Made by a program: the position numbers and the translations under genes. DNA of 64,000 nucleotides, from the NCBI RefSeq assembly GCF_000699445.3, contig NC_067198.1:3477301-3541300 (forward strand), written 5' to 3'. Below the pieces are notes generated by a model, which worked only from the letters and a program-made list of their open reading frames with translations, had not been told where the DNA came from and ran no database searches. The DNA is from Schistosoma haematobium (Eukaryota > Platyhelminthes > Trematoda > Strigeidida > Schistosomatidae). Shown here one piece after another: positions 24,301 to 37,700 of the stretch; positions within the stretch are counted from its first letter, which is position 1, and each line of letters begins with the position of its first letter.

Positions 24301-27300
24301 GAGGGTCCAGGACAGAGTGGGTTGTAGAATGCTGGTCGGCAGTCTATGCTGCATTGGAGGTAACAGGCGTCAGTATATAAGTAACAATACTGAACTGTAT
24401 GGAAAAAGGATGTCAATTATAACTAGTTATATTCTCAATTAGTCTACTTACTTTTTTATCTGAAATACTCACAAATAGTTCATTCCATTTTTCTTTGGTT
24501 AGTTTCTTATATTGATCAAATGAATTTGTATAGTTTATATCAGAATGAATAACTAATGATGATAGAAGCTTTCGTACATTGTTCATATGGCGAGTATATG
24601 TAAACCCTTAGAAAAATATAAATGAATAATAAGTGAATCAGATCCCCTTCTATTAACTGAATAGGTTAGTAATATTATAATAAATCATTATATTTCTCAT
24701 AAAATATTGTCTTTCCCAGTGATCAGTCACTTTGATCTCTTATAAATGTGATCTGAATATTCATGATGTTGTAACAATTGTCATTTCACTTACTTTTACT
24801 AGAATGTGATCATGCTCTATTTGAGTAATACTGTGTTACACAACTATTTGTTCTAATCATTGCTCACCATTTGTTGATGAATTTTAATTACTTTGATTAA
24901 GTTTTTTTATTAAGATCATGAACCGATTGATGTTAGACCACCATTGAAAACCTGGAAGCACTGGACGGTCGTTTCGTCCCACTGTGGGACTTCTCAACAG
25001 TGCGTGTCCACGATCCCGCTCGCGGGATTCCAACCCAGGGCCTTCAGTTTCACGCGCGAACGCTTATCCTACTGGACCACTGAGCCGGCATCCAATGGTG
25101 TTAATGTCTAACCTTAACCAATCCACGAAATCGCGCGACCATCTTCCATTGTACTGAGGTAGACACCCGACATGGATTAGCTCCACTGGTAACGGCTTCT
25201 CACCAGAATGCCGAGAATTTTCTCACGAAGCTAGTCACTAGTGAGCACATGGTAATTATCATGATCTCAGTAAAAAAACTTAACAATCTCCGCAACCCCT
25301 AAACTGATACTTTGATTAAGTTGAACTCTGTGAATTTCTTGGTTGAAAGAAACGTAATTGAAGTACTCTTCAGTTCAGTAATCTAAAACTTAAGCGTTCA
25401 AGTGAGAGACTAAAGGTTCTGGATTTGAGGAGTTGTATACTAGAACCAAACGACCATCTATAGCTATTAGGTTTTTAACGGTGGTGTAACTTAGATCATT
25501 TTATGATTTGAATGATATTCAACAATGTTCATAACTCCATACTGAAGGTCAATTCATTATATTTGACTTTGAAAGTTCTATCTTTCACGTAGTTAGAAAA
25601 AACGTAAAACATATTTATCTGGATATATATGAGATGTTTCAAACGATTGAATAAGATTTTCATAGTTTTTATAATTAAAGAACTCAAAGAGCTCGACTCA
25701 AGAAAAAAAGACAAACATTAAAGGAAAAAGTAAATTGGTCAAGTCATAGTTATGTAACGTACCCTTGAGGACCAGGGTAATTTTACATTGGTTTTCAGGA
25801 GAACCACACAACATCCAGACTTTCAAGGGGCAACCCAAACAGTATAGCTCAATTCCGTTTAACAGGATAGTCAGACATCTTCCAGGCTTAAAATTTGTAC
25901 CCCAAATAGTATGGATCAACCACGTTTCCAGGAAAACCAGACACCATCCAGGCTTAAATTTTATAACCCGAGCAGTACAGCTCAGTCCCGCTTCACAAGG
26001 GAACCAGACATCGTATAGGCTCTAACGCTAAAATCTGAATAGCACGGCTCAATCCTGTAGCGCAACCACCCAGGTGCCAAGCACCCTGGTGGACCATTCG
26101 CACCAATCATATACATATTCACTTCACATATATAATTATTCCGATCAAATATCTCTTGAATCAATTATGCACAACGCGAACAGGTCAAAGTTGTCCTATT
26201 CCACTTAAACAACACTCATTAATGTTAACAATGGCGACAAGTATTATAATGTCCCAATGGCAATGGCCATTGAGAACACTGAAGAACAACCACCAGTATG
26301 GATGAAGTCGGTTAACCAGCAAACCAATTTTGTGCATGAACAGTCATCAAAACTTGCCAAAGTAATGTCGAACCATACATAATACCGATGGCGAACCTCC
26401 TGTCTCATATGAGACCTTCAGCTCTACATAGAAATATAGCTTATACTGCATAGGACACATATTTAGGTTAGTAAACGAAATAGCCCAGCCTGAAGCGTTA
26501 GGGCTTAAACAACGCCTAAAACCCATTGTCTGATGTCGGAATACCATTACAGGACCACCAAGATCATTTTTATCGAGTTTGCGAAATTTTCATTTTTCCG
26601 ACTTTTCAGACCGTAACTAAGTCAAGAGTAGTATCCTTGATTAAATCATCTAAAGACTAAATTTCTCAAAATAATATCTCAGTTCACTCATTCAAAACTC
26701 AGTAGGTGAGTTTGAAGCGTTTGAAGCGAACGGTACTGGATTTGAGCCCTAGAGTGAACATCAACTCCAGGATGCAGGTACATCCAGTTAACGAGTCACA
26801 AATAGTACAAAACGCGAGTCCTCGTTTCCATTGTTAGCCATTATCCATCTTTGCTTATAAAGCCTGTGACTTAAGTCTATATCGAGGCAATCCTCACAGG
26901 ATTCATGTATGCCAATAAGAAAGACACTAATCAGTTGCAGTCCTAAAGAACAATAGGTAAATACAATTAAGCAATACCAAGTGAACAGAATAATTTTGTT
27001 TTAATTCACCAGTTTCATTTAAATAATTATAATGAATGAATATATATGAAATAGTTTAAATATGAACGAATATTATATTTATTTTATTTTATTTTAACAT
27101 ATAGATATTGATACAAGGAGGCACCAAATACATATGTGCCACACAAATCTCACTTGATATGCGTGAGGGCTGTGATACTGCTCGGGTGCCCAAACCGAAG
27201 CAGGTGATTTTCTAGGGGGGCCACACCCAGAGCCTTCGACCTAAAGGTCTGATTCACAAGGCAGTGGTGCAGTGTCTAGAGATGCAGTCCCATGGTAGCT

Positions 27301-30300
27301 GGTGACCAACGATTGGTTCATATGCCATTTGTTCCTTCAGGATACTGGAGCACATGTGCATCATTGGTTTGGAATTAGGGTCTTCCAACTCCTCTGGGTG
27401 GACTCTCTGTGTCCACCAACCCTGCTAAAGCGCCGGACGTTCGCGTTTCGTCCTGTGAATTTGGTAAACAACACCCGTGGTGTGGTAAGGCAGTGAGTAG
27501 GACTTCCGTGGCAGAGTCTATATACGCGTGGCTATGTGAGAGCATTTGGAGAGCGAGAGGGAACTTTCCTCACTCACGGCCGTACCAGGGCATATGGAGG
27601 CAAACAAATATTCTACTTAAAGATAATCATTTTCAGTTCAATAGAACAAATACCATATTGATTGATCCCTTCTTAACAATAATTAAATGGAACTAATTTT
27701 AAAAAGGACTGGAACTCAAAACATTTTATTTGACATATCTTTGTAAAATTGACTGTTAGATTGCTTCTTATATCAAGATGAATGGAAAGAAAAACACATT
27801 ATCCGAAGTAGTTTATCAACAACAGTCTACTGTCGTAGAGGATAAATCAACTTACATATGAATAAGAAGTTAGGAAAAGACAATGGAAGTGTATAGGATA
27901 AAGCAATAAACTGGATTATGAGGTAAGTGCTAACTTGGAATCCTGTAGTGAAATGAAAAAGAGGAAGGTTAAAAAAAACTGAGTCGGGAATTGGAAGCAG
28001 ATATGTAAAAGATGAATAGCAATTGGAAAGAACTGGATTGGTTTGCCTAAGACTGGGTTAGATAGAGAATGTTGGTGGGTGGCCTATACGCTTCTGTGAG
28101 GGATAAAAAGCATAAGTAAGTAAGTATATCATTCTTGACAGTTCAAATGATTTGTATTTAAACATATAAACTTTACTGATTGAAATCATGAGTCAATTGA
28201 AGCTAGAACACCATGGAAAACCTGGAAGCACTGGACGGCCGTTTCATCCTAGTGTGGGACTCCTCAGCAGTGCGCATCCACAACCCCGCACCACACCGTG
28301 AGATTCGAAGCCAGGACCTACCAGTCTCACGCCAGGCGCTTAACCAACTAGACCACCGAGCCGGCTGGCCAACATCCAACGGTGTTAATGTCTAACTCCA
28401 ACCAATCCACAAAGTTGCGCCACTGTACACCATTGTCTTCAGTGAGTTGATATCTCACAACAGATCTGGTTCAACTCCACTGGTAACGGCTTCTCACTAG
28501 AACTTCAGGAGTATCTCTTGAAGTCAGTCACTAGTGAGCAGATGATTATTACCAGAAGGGGTTTTGTGGAGATTTTAGAAATTTCACTGATTGAAATCAT
28601 GAGTCACTTGAATCTCGTGGGGCATGTGATCGTGTATGTGCACTGCTGAGGATTCTCATGCAAGGACGAATTGGCCGTCCAGTGCTTCCAGGTTATCCAT
28701 GGTGGTTTAGCTTCAATTGACTCATGTTTTCAACCTGTGAAATTTCTTAAATCTCCACAAAACCCCTTCTGATATAAACTTTGGATGAATGAATGTAGTT
28801 TCAGAACAGTTTACTTGGAAGAACTAGAAGGAATCAATCTATCAGAAGTTTTTCTTAACAATAAAATGAAAATTTTTTTAAAAAAAAAGAGAGACCATTT
28901 CTATCAAGATAAATCAAACTACTCACTGTAAAACAAATAGCATAAGAAAGTTTTCACCTAGAACAAGTTTTATACCCCATAATTTAGTAGAATGAAAACG
29001 TTTTTTGATTAAATCAATTCGAATAATCAATACAGGAACTAGTTTTCTCTCATGTTTTACCCAAAATCATGAAAACAGGAAATTATAAAAGTTATATTGT
29101 CTTCTATTGATTTTTATAAGAGTAATTCCTGTGATAGTATAGTGAATGAGAATATAAGTGGAGATAACCCAATGTATTCGAATACAACATTACAGAATCT
29201 GTTAATCTCCTTCATTTGTAAAATGTCAATCAATTGTCTTAGGCTTTATTGTTTCTATGTCAATCACTCTTTGTTTATGTTCTTTTCTTTTCGATTTTCT
29301 TAATCTTCTGTTTTCAGATATCTCATTTTTGATTGATGATATATACTACTTATGTCTATCGATATCAGTAGGACACATTACAATAATAAATCCAAAATAA
29401 AAATTGTTTATATTTCTAACGTATATTCTATAGTTACATTGATAGTGTGGTGAATGAGATCACTTTAGGCTGGCCACATCTTAGGGTTATCACTACCCCG
29501 CTAAGGGGGGGGGAGTGATCTGTAGCGGTAGATAAATCCCCAAAATAAATATCTCTGTAAGTCTTCGACATTGGATGCTGACCACATTAATTTTAATGGA
29601 ATCACCTAGCTGAAGGCGCTCGGTCATGCATTCGCACCAGATCACGAGTGGGAACGCCGTGCTCAACATCCTTTAGACAGCCTAGATCAGTCGATCCTCG
29701 ATATATTGACAGCTTAACAAATATATCATCGAACTTCCTCGCTTCTATCTTTTAATTTCACTTGGTTGGTACAATCCATAATAGAAGATGTTGCTGGTTA
29801 ATGCGTTGTCAAACTTCAAATACCTATGGCATCTTCAATTCTTTCATCATCACACTAATCTTTCTCTGTTCTCGTTCTCTACTCTTCGATCATCTTAAGC
29901 TTCTATCACCAGGTATTTCACTTTCGATTGATGATTCATACTACATGTATCTATCAACATCAATAGCATACATTACAATAGTTTCATTAACATTCAATTT
30001 TTTGTTGATTGATGTTACATACTACTTATATCTATCGAAATTACTAAGACATACCACAATAGTAAATAAAGAATTTTCCTCATTTATCTAATGTATAGTT
30101 ATATTGATATTTCTACATAATGAATAATTCATTTTATTATAATAATCAACTTACAAGCTTTGAAAGTTCTCAATATTAATTGTAATTTGATTGTTACAAT
30201 TGGGTTCATTAATTCTTCTTCTTCCTGAGATATTTGATCCTTTGGATTATTGATTGTATCAGTTTGTTTTATTTCATTATTATTTGTATGTTCTATTGAT

Positions 30301-33300
30301 GAATTAGTTGGTATGTCTGTATTATCTTGTTCTATGAAAACATCAGTTTCCTTATTCATTGTGATCTTGAAAAGAAATGGAAAAGAAAGTACTTTAATGA
30401 ATGATGTTAGTTGTAAACAGAAGGTCTGGCAGCAGAGAGACAAGAGGATTGAACAGTAAAGAATGGAAACAGAATGCAATTTGTATGAAAATGCAAGAAC
30501 AATGAAGTTTGAGTCACTATGAGACAATTGATGGACATTTTGCAAATTAATCATTTACTTAATGATTGATTGTTAGATTTTATTAACAAGTCCTGTAATC
30601 TTGTGTTAACTACATTCGATTGTCTCCACCCGTGTTCTGTTCACTACAGTATGAATATATTTCTGAGAATCATCCACCCTAAGCTACAAATCTTTATCAC
30701 TATATCAATAATAATAGGAAACTGGTGAATGGTGAACAGAAAAAATATCTAGGTCATAGTTATTGTCAATTAATAGATATAATAACTGTATTCACTAGTC
30801 GATCTAAGTTAAACCATCATTCAAAACTTGGAAGTAATGGATGGACATTTCGTCCTAGTATAGGATTGCTTATCGGATGTTCTTTCATAACTTTGAACAT
30901 GTGAATCAAACACAAAATCTATGGTCTCGTGTGTGAACATGTCTAACCTCTGAATCACTGAGCCAGGATTCTTCAATAGTGTTAATTTTTTTTAACTTAA
31001 ATCGATTTATGATCTTGTACAACCTTTTGTCCATTGTCTTCAGTGGGCAATCGTCTCACATCCAACACGGATTGAACTCTATTGATCACATCAATTCCAA
31101 TTCAACTATCTCCATTAAGCCACATTACAACTTATCACGTTAATCAAATATACAAGATCTTGGTTACCACCAGAAACCAATCACTTTGAACACTCTAGGC
31201 CTATAGATTGTCGGTCACATTTTCAATAGCTCAGTGGTAATGTCCGAGATTTCAATGCTGAGTAACTTGAGTTTGAATCAAATACAGAGCTCTAGTTCTC
31301 TCAAGATATCAGATACATCATGCTGGTGTCCACAAGTGTCAAGTGGTCTGTTTATTCAGCATTTACAGTAATCTAGAGAAATTTCGTATTTGATTATTGC
31401 ATGCTCACTATCTACGTAGAATATATCAGTCTGGAAATCTCATCTGTGATCAAAGAAACGTAAAATAAACGGACGTAGAAGTTCATAATCTACAACTTAC
31501 GAATGTAATTATCAGCAATACACACTTACACCTGTTAATCCTCGTGAAGGAGCATAAGCCGCTCACCAACATTCTCCATCCATCAACAATAGCTAATAGT
31601 CATTAGTTGAGATAGTTAAATTGTCAGCTTTGAATATAAGACATAGGTGGATTTCGATTAATTTGGTCTTTATCTGTCGACTATTTTAGTATATAAACTT
31701 AAAGATTCATTCTCTCCTGAATATAGAGTAGTCAGTAATTTATTTTTAAAATCGAGAAAAAATGATGAACATTTGAAGCGAATTTCGTGTTTTTTATTTG
31801 ATTTGTTTAATTCTTGGACTGTTGTGATTTGGTCTAACTTAGCAGATCGATGTTGATAAAAGTGATGATTATTTAACTTAAGATCATATTCATGGTGATA
31901 AGATTAACGTAACGTTTTGAGTATTCAATAAATATTAATATCTAGCAATTTCGTCCATGTTTCGAAGCAGCACCGACGGATCTCCCAATCAGTGTTGGCC
32001 CATCAGCAATTGAAGAGGTCAGCATGGCCATCAGACAAATCAAGAGTGGCAAAGCAGCAGGACCAGACAACATTCCAGCGGAGGCACTGAAAGCAGACCT
32101 AGCAGTAACTGAAAAGATACTCCACATTCTCTTCAGCAAGATTTGGGATGAAGAACAAGTACCAACAGACTGGAAAGAAGGACACCAAAGAAGGGCGAGT
32201 GAAAGAATTATAGAGGCATCACTCTTCTCTCAGTACCAGGAAAAGTTTTGAACAAGCTGTTGTTGAACAGAATGAAGGACTCCGTAGACGACCAACTTCG
32301 AGATCAACAGGCTGGATTCCGTAAGGATCAATAGTGTACTGACCGAATCGCAACACTACGGATCATTTTGGAACAAGCAATTAGATGGAATTCACTACTC
32401 TACATCACCTTCATTGACTACGAGAAAGCATTTGATAGCGTGGGCAGGACAACACTATAGAAGCTTCTTCGACAGAACGGAGCACCTGAAAAGATAGTCA
32501 ACATTATACGGAATTCCTATGATGGATTAAACTACAAAATCGTACATGGAGGGCAGCTCAAAGACCCGTTCGAAGTAAAGACAGGTTTCAGGTAAGAATG
32601 CTTACTCTCGCTCTTTCTTTTTCTCCTGGTAATCGACCGGATCATGAAAAAGTCAACAACAACAGTAGACAGCTAGGATCCGGCTGGACGACCTAGACTT
32701 TGCAGATGATTTGGCTCTTTTATCGCACACGCAACAAAAAATTCAGGAGAAGACGACCAGTGTAGAAGTTGCCTCAGCAGCAGTAGGTCTCAACATACTC
32801 AAGGGGAAAAGCAAGATTATCCGATACAACAAAACATGCACCAGTCGAATCACACTTGACGGAGAAACTTCGGAAACCTTTACTTATCTGGGCGGCTTCG
32901 TTGATGAACACGGTGGATCTGATGCAGATATGAAGGCACTAATCGACAAAGCAAGAACAGAATATCTACAACCGAAGAATATCTCCAACTCAAAACAACT
33001 ATCTGTCAACCAACATCGAAGCCAGAATTCTCAATACAAATGTCAAGATAGTTCGACTGTATGGGGTGGAAACTTGGACAACTACGAAAGCCACCATCCA
33101 CAACATTCAAATGTTTATCAACAGTTATCTGCACAGAATACTTCGGATCCGTTGGCAACACACTACACTATCAGCAACAACCTACTATGGGAGAGAACAA
33201 AACAGATTCCAGTAGAGGAAGTAATAAGAAAGAATTACCGGAAGTGGATAGGACACACATTGAGGAAAGCACCTAACTGCGTCACGAGGCAATCCCCCAC

Positions 33301-34724
33301 ATGGAATCCTGAAGGCGAAAGGAGGAGCGGAAGACCGAAGGACACATTACATCGGGAAATGGAGACAGACATAGGAAGAAGAAGAATGAACAAAAATTGG
33401 ATACATCTGTAAAGGAGGGTCCATGACAGAGTGTATTGGAGAATGCTGGTCAGCGACCTATGCTCCATTGGGGATAACAAGCGTAAGTAAGTAAGTTAAA
33501 GTTGTTTAATGAATAGGTACTAAATGTTAGAACGATTACTTCATAGTAAAATTAACAAACATCTACAAAGCATCTATTAGAAACTAAAAACGACTTACAT
33601 CAAAACGCATAACTTTAAATATAACACCTATAGTTTCTATATTTTTATATCTTTCATTATAGATTATCAATGATCTTTTCAACTCGCTCTTTTCATCATG
33701 AAAGCATGTTACATTTTCATTATTTGGTGGTTGATTTGAATTGATTTCATTCTTGTTATTTACATCATCATGATCATTGATATTATCATCACCATCACCA
33801 TCATCATCGTCATGATCCTTAGATGGATTTTTATCATTTCTACTTTGTATGACAATTGGCTGTTTACAGATTTCATTAGATTCATTTGTTCTATTTAGAA
33901 AATCAATTAAATTCCATAATTTAAACTTGATTTTCTGATTTTCATTTGTTCTTGATTCTTTTGCTTCATCCTTTTCAATGACTTCTGAAACAAATAAACT
34001 TTATAAGTCTCCTTATATCATTGTCTTCATAAAAGAAATGACTGTAATTAAGTAATAGTCGTGATACATTATAAAATGTTTATTGATTGAATTCTTGAGC
34101 TAATTAAAGCTAAACCACTATGGAAAAGCTGAAAGTACTGGACGGCCGTTTCGTCCTAGTATGAGATTTCTCATCAGTGTGCATCCACTTGTTCATCTCA
34201 ACAATTCTTTGCCTGGTTCACATATAAATACTGAACAGCCGTTTCGTCCTACAGTGAAACTCCTCAGCAGTGCTCATCCATGATCCTGCTTCGCGGGGCT
34301 CGAACCAGGGGCTTGTCAGTTTTTTTTATGGAATGTCTTCATTCTGAAGTTGTCAAGGACGAATTCTTGGGTTTTGTGAAGCATTGGCTATTTGTAAATT
34401 TAAACTTCCCCCCACCCTTATATGTACAAAAACAATATGTCGTAACCTTGATTTTACCCTGGTAATCCTTAAGTCATTCTATGGCCTAAGATAGCGTAAC
34501 AATTACTTATTCTTTCAATACGATGTAAAATTGTTTCTCTCCTCCTCTGTTACTTTTTTTACTTGAACTTTCATTTAATTGACCTTTATTAATTTTCATA
34601 TAAAATTCCCTGACAAGTCTATGTATGACAAGATTGTTCGAAATGTATAGCGCAAACGAGAGTAACTAGAAGTGACCTAAAGGTTAAGTGCATTTCATTG
34701 GGGTCAATTTCCTAAAGATAGAGT

Positions 34725-34776
<52 letters not shown>

Positions 34777-37700
34777 TGAGTATGTGTGCATTTCATTCGG
34801 TTGTTCAATATACTTTCTCTCTTACTCTTGTGTTCTTGCACAAGTAGTCAGTTGAACGGTTAGCACGTAACACACTGTGTATTATTATCATCATCAGATT
34901 CCGGACACCGCATACCACAACAAAAATGTTAGATAGAAAACATTTTTATTCTGTCAAAATATGAAATCTTTTCAATGATTAGATAGAATTCTTTATGAGA
35001 CACTTATTCAAGTAATGATCCTGGAATACAAGGTATTTCTGATGAACGGTAAAAACAAATTACACTAAGTTATGAGACATCAGAAATTCAATTTTTTATT
35101 CATGAGGATATTACGAAGAGTACTTACTGACTTACTCCTGTTACTCCTCGTGGAGGAGTATAGGCCGCCCACCAGCATTCTCTATCCAACCCTGTCTTGG
35201 ACAATTCTTTCCAGCTCTTCCCAGTTGTTATCCATCCTTTTCATATCTGATTCTACCTTACGACGTAATGTATTCTTTGGCCTTCCTCTTTTCTGCTTCC
35301 CTTTAGAATTCCAGGTTAGCGCTTCTCTCGGGATGCAGTTTGGTGATTTCTGCAATGTATGTCCTATCCACTTCCAGTGTTTTTTTCTAATTTCCTCCTC
35401 AGCTGGAAGCTGGTTTGTTCTCTCCCACAGTAGACTGTTGCTGATGGTATCCGGTCAATGGGTGTTGAATATTTTGTGTAGACAATTATTTATAAATACA
35501 TTTACCTTCTTGATGATGATTGTGGTAGTTCACTAAGTTTCAGTTCTGTATAGTGGAAGTGTCTTGACGTTCTCATTGAAGATTGTGACTTTGATATTGG
35601 TTGAGAGACAGTTGTTTTGAGTTCCATATGTTTTTCAATTGTAGGAATGAGGTTCTTGCTTTGCCAATCCTTGCCTTTATGTCTGCATCAGATCCTCCTT
35701 GTTCATCAATGATGCTTCCCAGGTACGTGAAGGATTCCACATCTTTCAGAGTCTCACCGTCAAGTGTGGTTGTATTGGTGCTCTCCGTGTTGTATTTGAG
35801 GATCTTGGTTTTCCGTCATAACCTTCCAAGAATCTCATAATGTATTTGTTATTAGATATAAAGAATTAAAATACAACCAGTAATTTAATCTAATTACCAT
35901 CTAATTCAGTAGGTGATGGATTTAAACAGGCAATAGGTTGTAAACCTTGGTCCAAACATATTAGAAAATTATAAACAGCATTGAATCCACCGTGCAATCG
36001 TATTGGTGGATGTGGAATTCCATCAAAACCAATTAAAATGATACAATATTCATTGGATGCGTCTATAAATAAAATTCAAAGATTAAAATTATGATATTTG
36101 ACAAACTATTTTCAATACTAAAGATGAATGGTGGCTAGTAATGGAATCCAGGCCTCACGTTTGGTCTCATGTGAAACTCGACAGCTGTATGTACATGCGT
36201 CCTGAATTCCAGTGCTAGACATCATTCATCATTGCTGATAAACTTGTGACTTAAGGTAGTATCGAGGCAATTTTCACAGGATGCATATATCCCAATATAA
36301 GAGAGACTGATCAATTGCAGTTCTAAACAACAATGGGAAGATACAAGTATAACACCAAGTGAATTTCAACTTCGCCCTATTGAACAAGTAAGTGGCTACC
36401 AGGACTCAGTAGCTGAGTAGATAACGCGATGACGTTTAAAGCAAACAATACTGGGTTCGAGTCCCAGAGTGAATATCAAATCTGGGATGCAGCTACATCC
36501 AGTTGACGAGTCCCAAATAGGACAAAACGCGCATCCTGGATTCCACTGCTAGCCACCATCCATAATTGATTATAAAGCTTGTGACTTAAGACAATATCGA
36601 CGCAGTCTGCACAGAATGCACATATGCTAATGAGCGACTGATCAATTGCAGTCCTCAATAACAATGGGAAGATACAAGTAAAACAATATCAGGTGAATTT
36701 TTATAAATTGTTTTTAACTAAAATATTTGAATCAATGAATGCTAATCCAATGATATTTCAGTTTCCTAGTTGCCAGGTTAAGTACTTCTAAAGAATCCCA
36801 AAACTGAGCTAAACAATGACCTAGTAACAGCTTATTTCATAACACATATCATCCAGATGTTTATTTACAACTATGACAAAAGTTAATTTTCTAGATTAGT
36901 AGCAAATATTTGCATGCATAGAATAGAAATAAAAGAATTCCATGACCGGTTTTGGTTAGTATATTATTCGGACTTTTACTCCAAATACGTTAATAAAGAA
37001 AATTATCACTACATAATGTTAGTAGTCATATCACTGACATAGATTTGGGACAATGCTACTTATGTAACGAGCTGTTAAATCGACAGTTTAGATTCTCGAT
37101 ATGCCACGTACTACTTGAGCACTTGTTGGCTAGAACTCTCCAAGTCGTAAGTGAGAAGATAGAAGACGAGAGAAAAGGAATGCTATTCTAAATAGTGTCA
37201 AATATGGTACATAACTCTCAGGTATTTATAGTTTTTAGTAAAAACTAAGCCATCATTACTGCCATACAATTCGCATACAGTAGTTTTCAACATTTATCCA
37301 ATAGGGAAGCTACACGTTGAGATTCTAGAATGTTCTTCCAAAAGATGATTGAATGTAATGTCTTCGGCTCTTTTTGAACTTCTCAGATCTTTCTTAAGTT
37401 CACTCGTAGACCAGCCTCACACGAATGAAGACATATGTGGAGACATGTAATTACAGAAAGTCGTGCTGAAATATATGAACCATATATGAAATACTCCATT
37501 TGTCTTACATATTCTGTATGATTCTTTCAATTTACAATTCTTTTCTTATTACGTCTCAACATTCATAGCCATCTGCTTCCAGGTTTTCCCCTTCCGATTA
37601 GAATTATATACTACTTATATCTGTTGGCATAAGTAGCATACGCAACACTTGTATCAGTCAGTATCATGAAAATACTTCTTTAATTCGACAGAAGATTAGC

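Noticed and set aside
32711..33412. 234-codon open frame, the longest in the window
   Set aside because: It is the C-terminal piece of a decayed RTE reverse transcriptase and its supposed start is an internal Leu codon; not a host gene.
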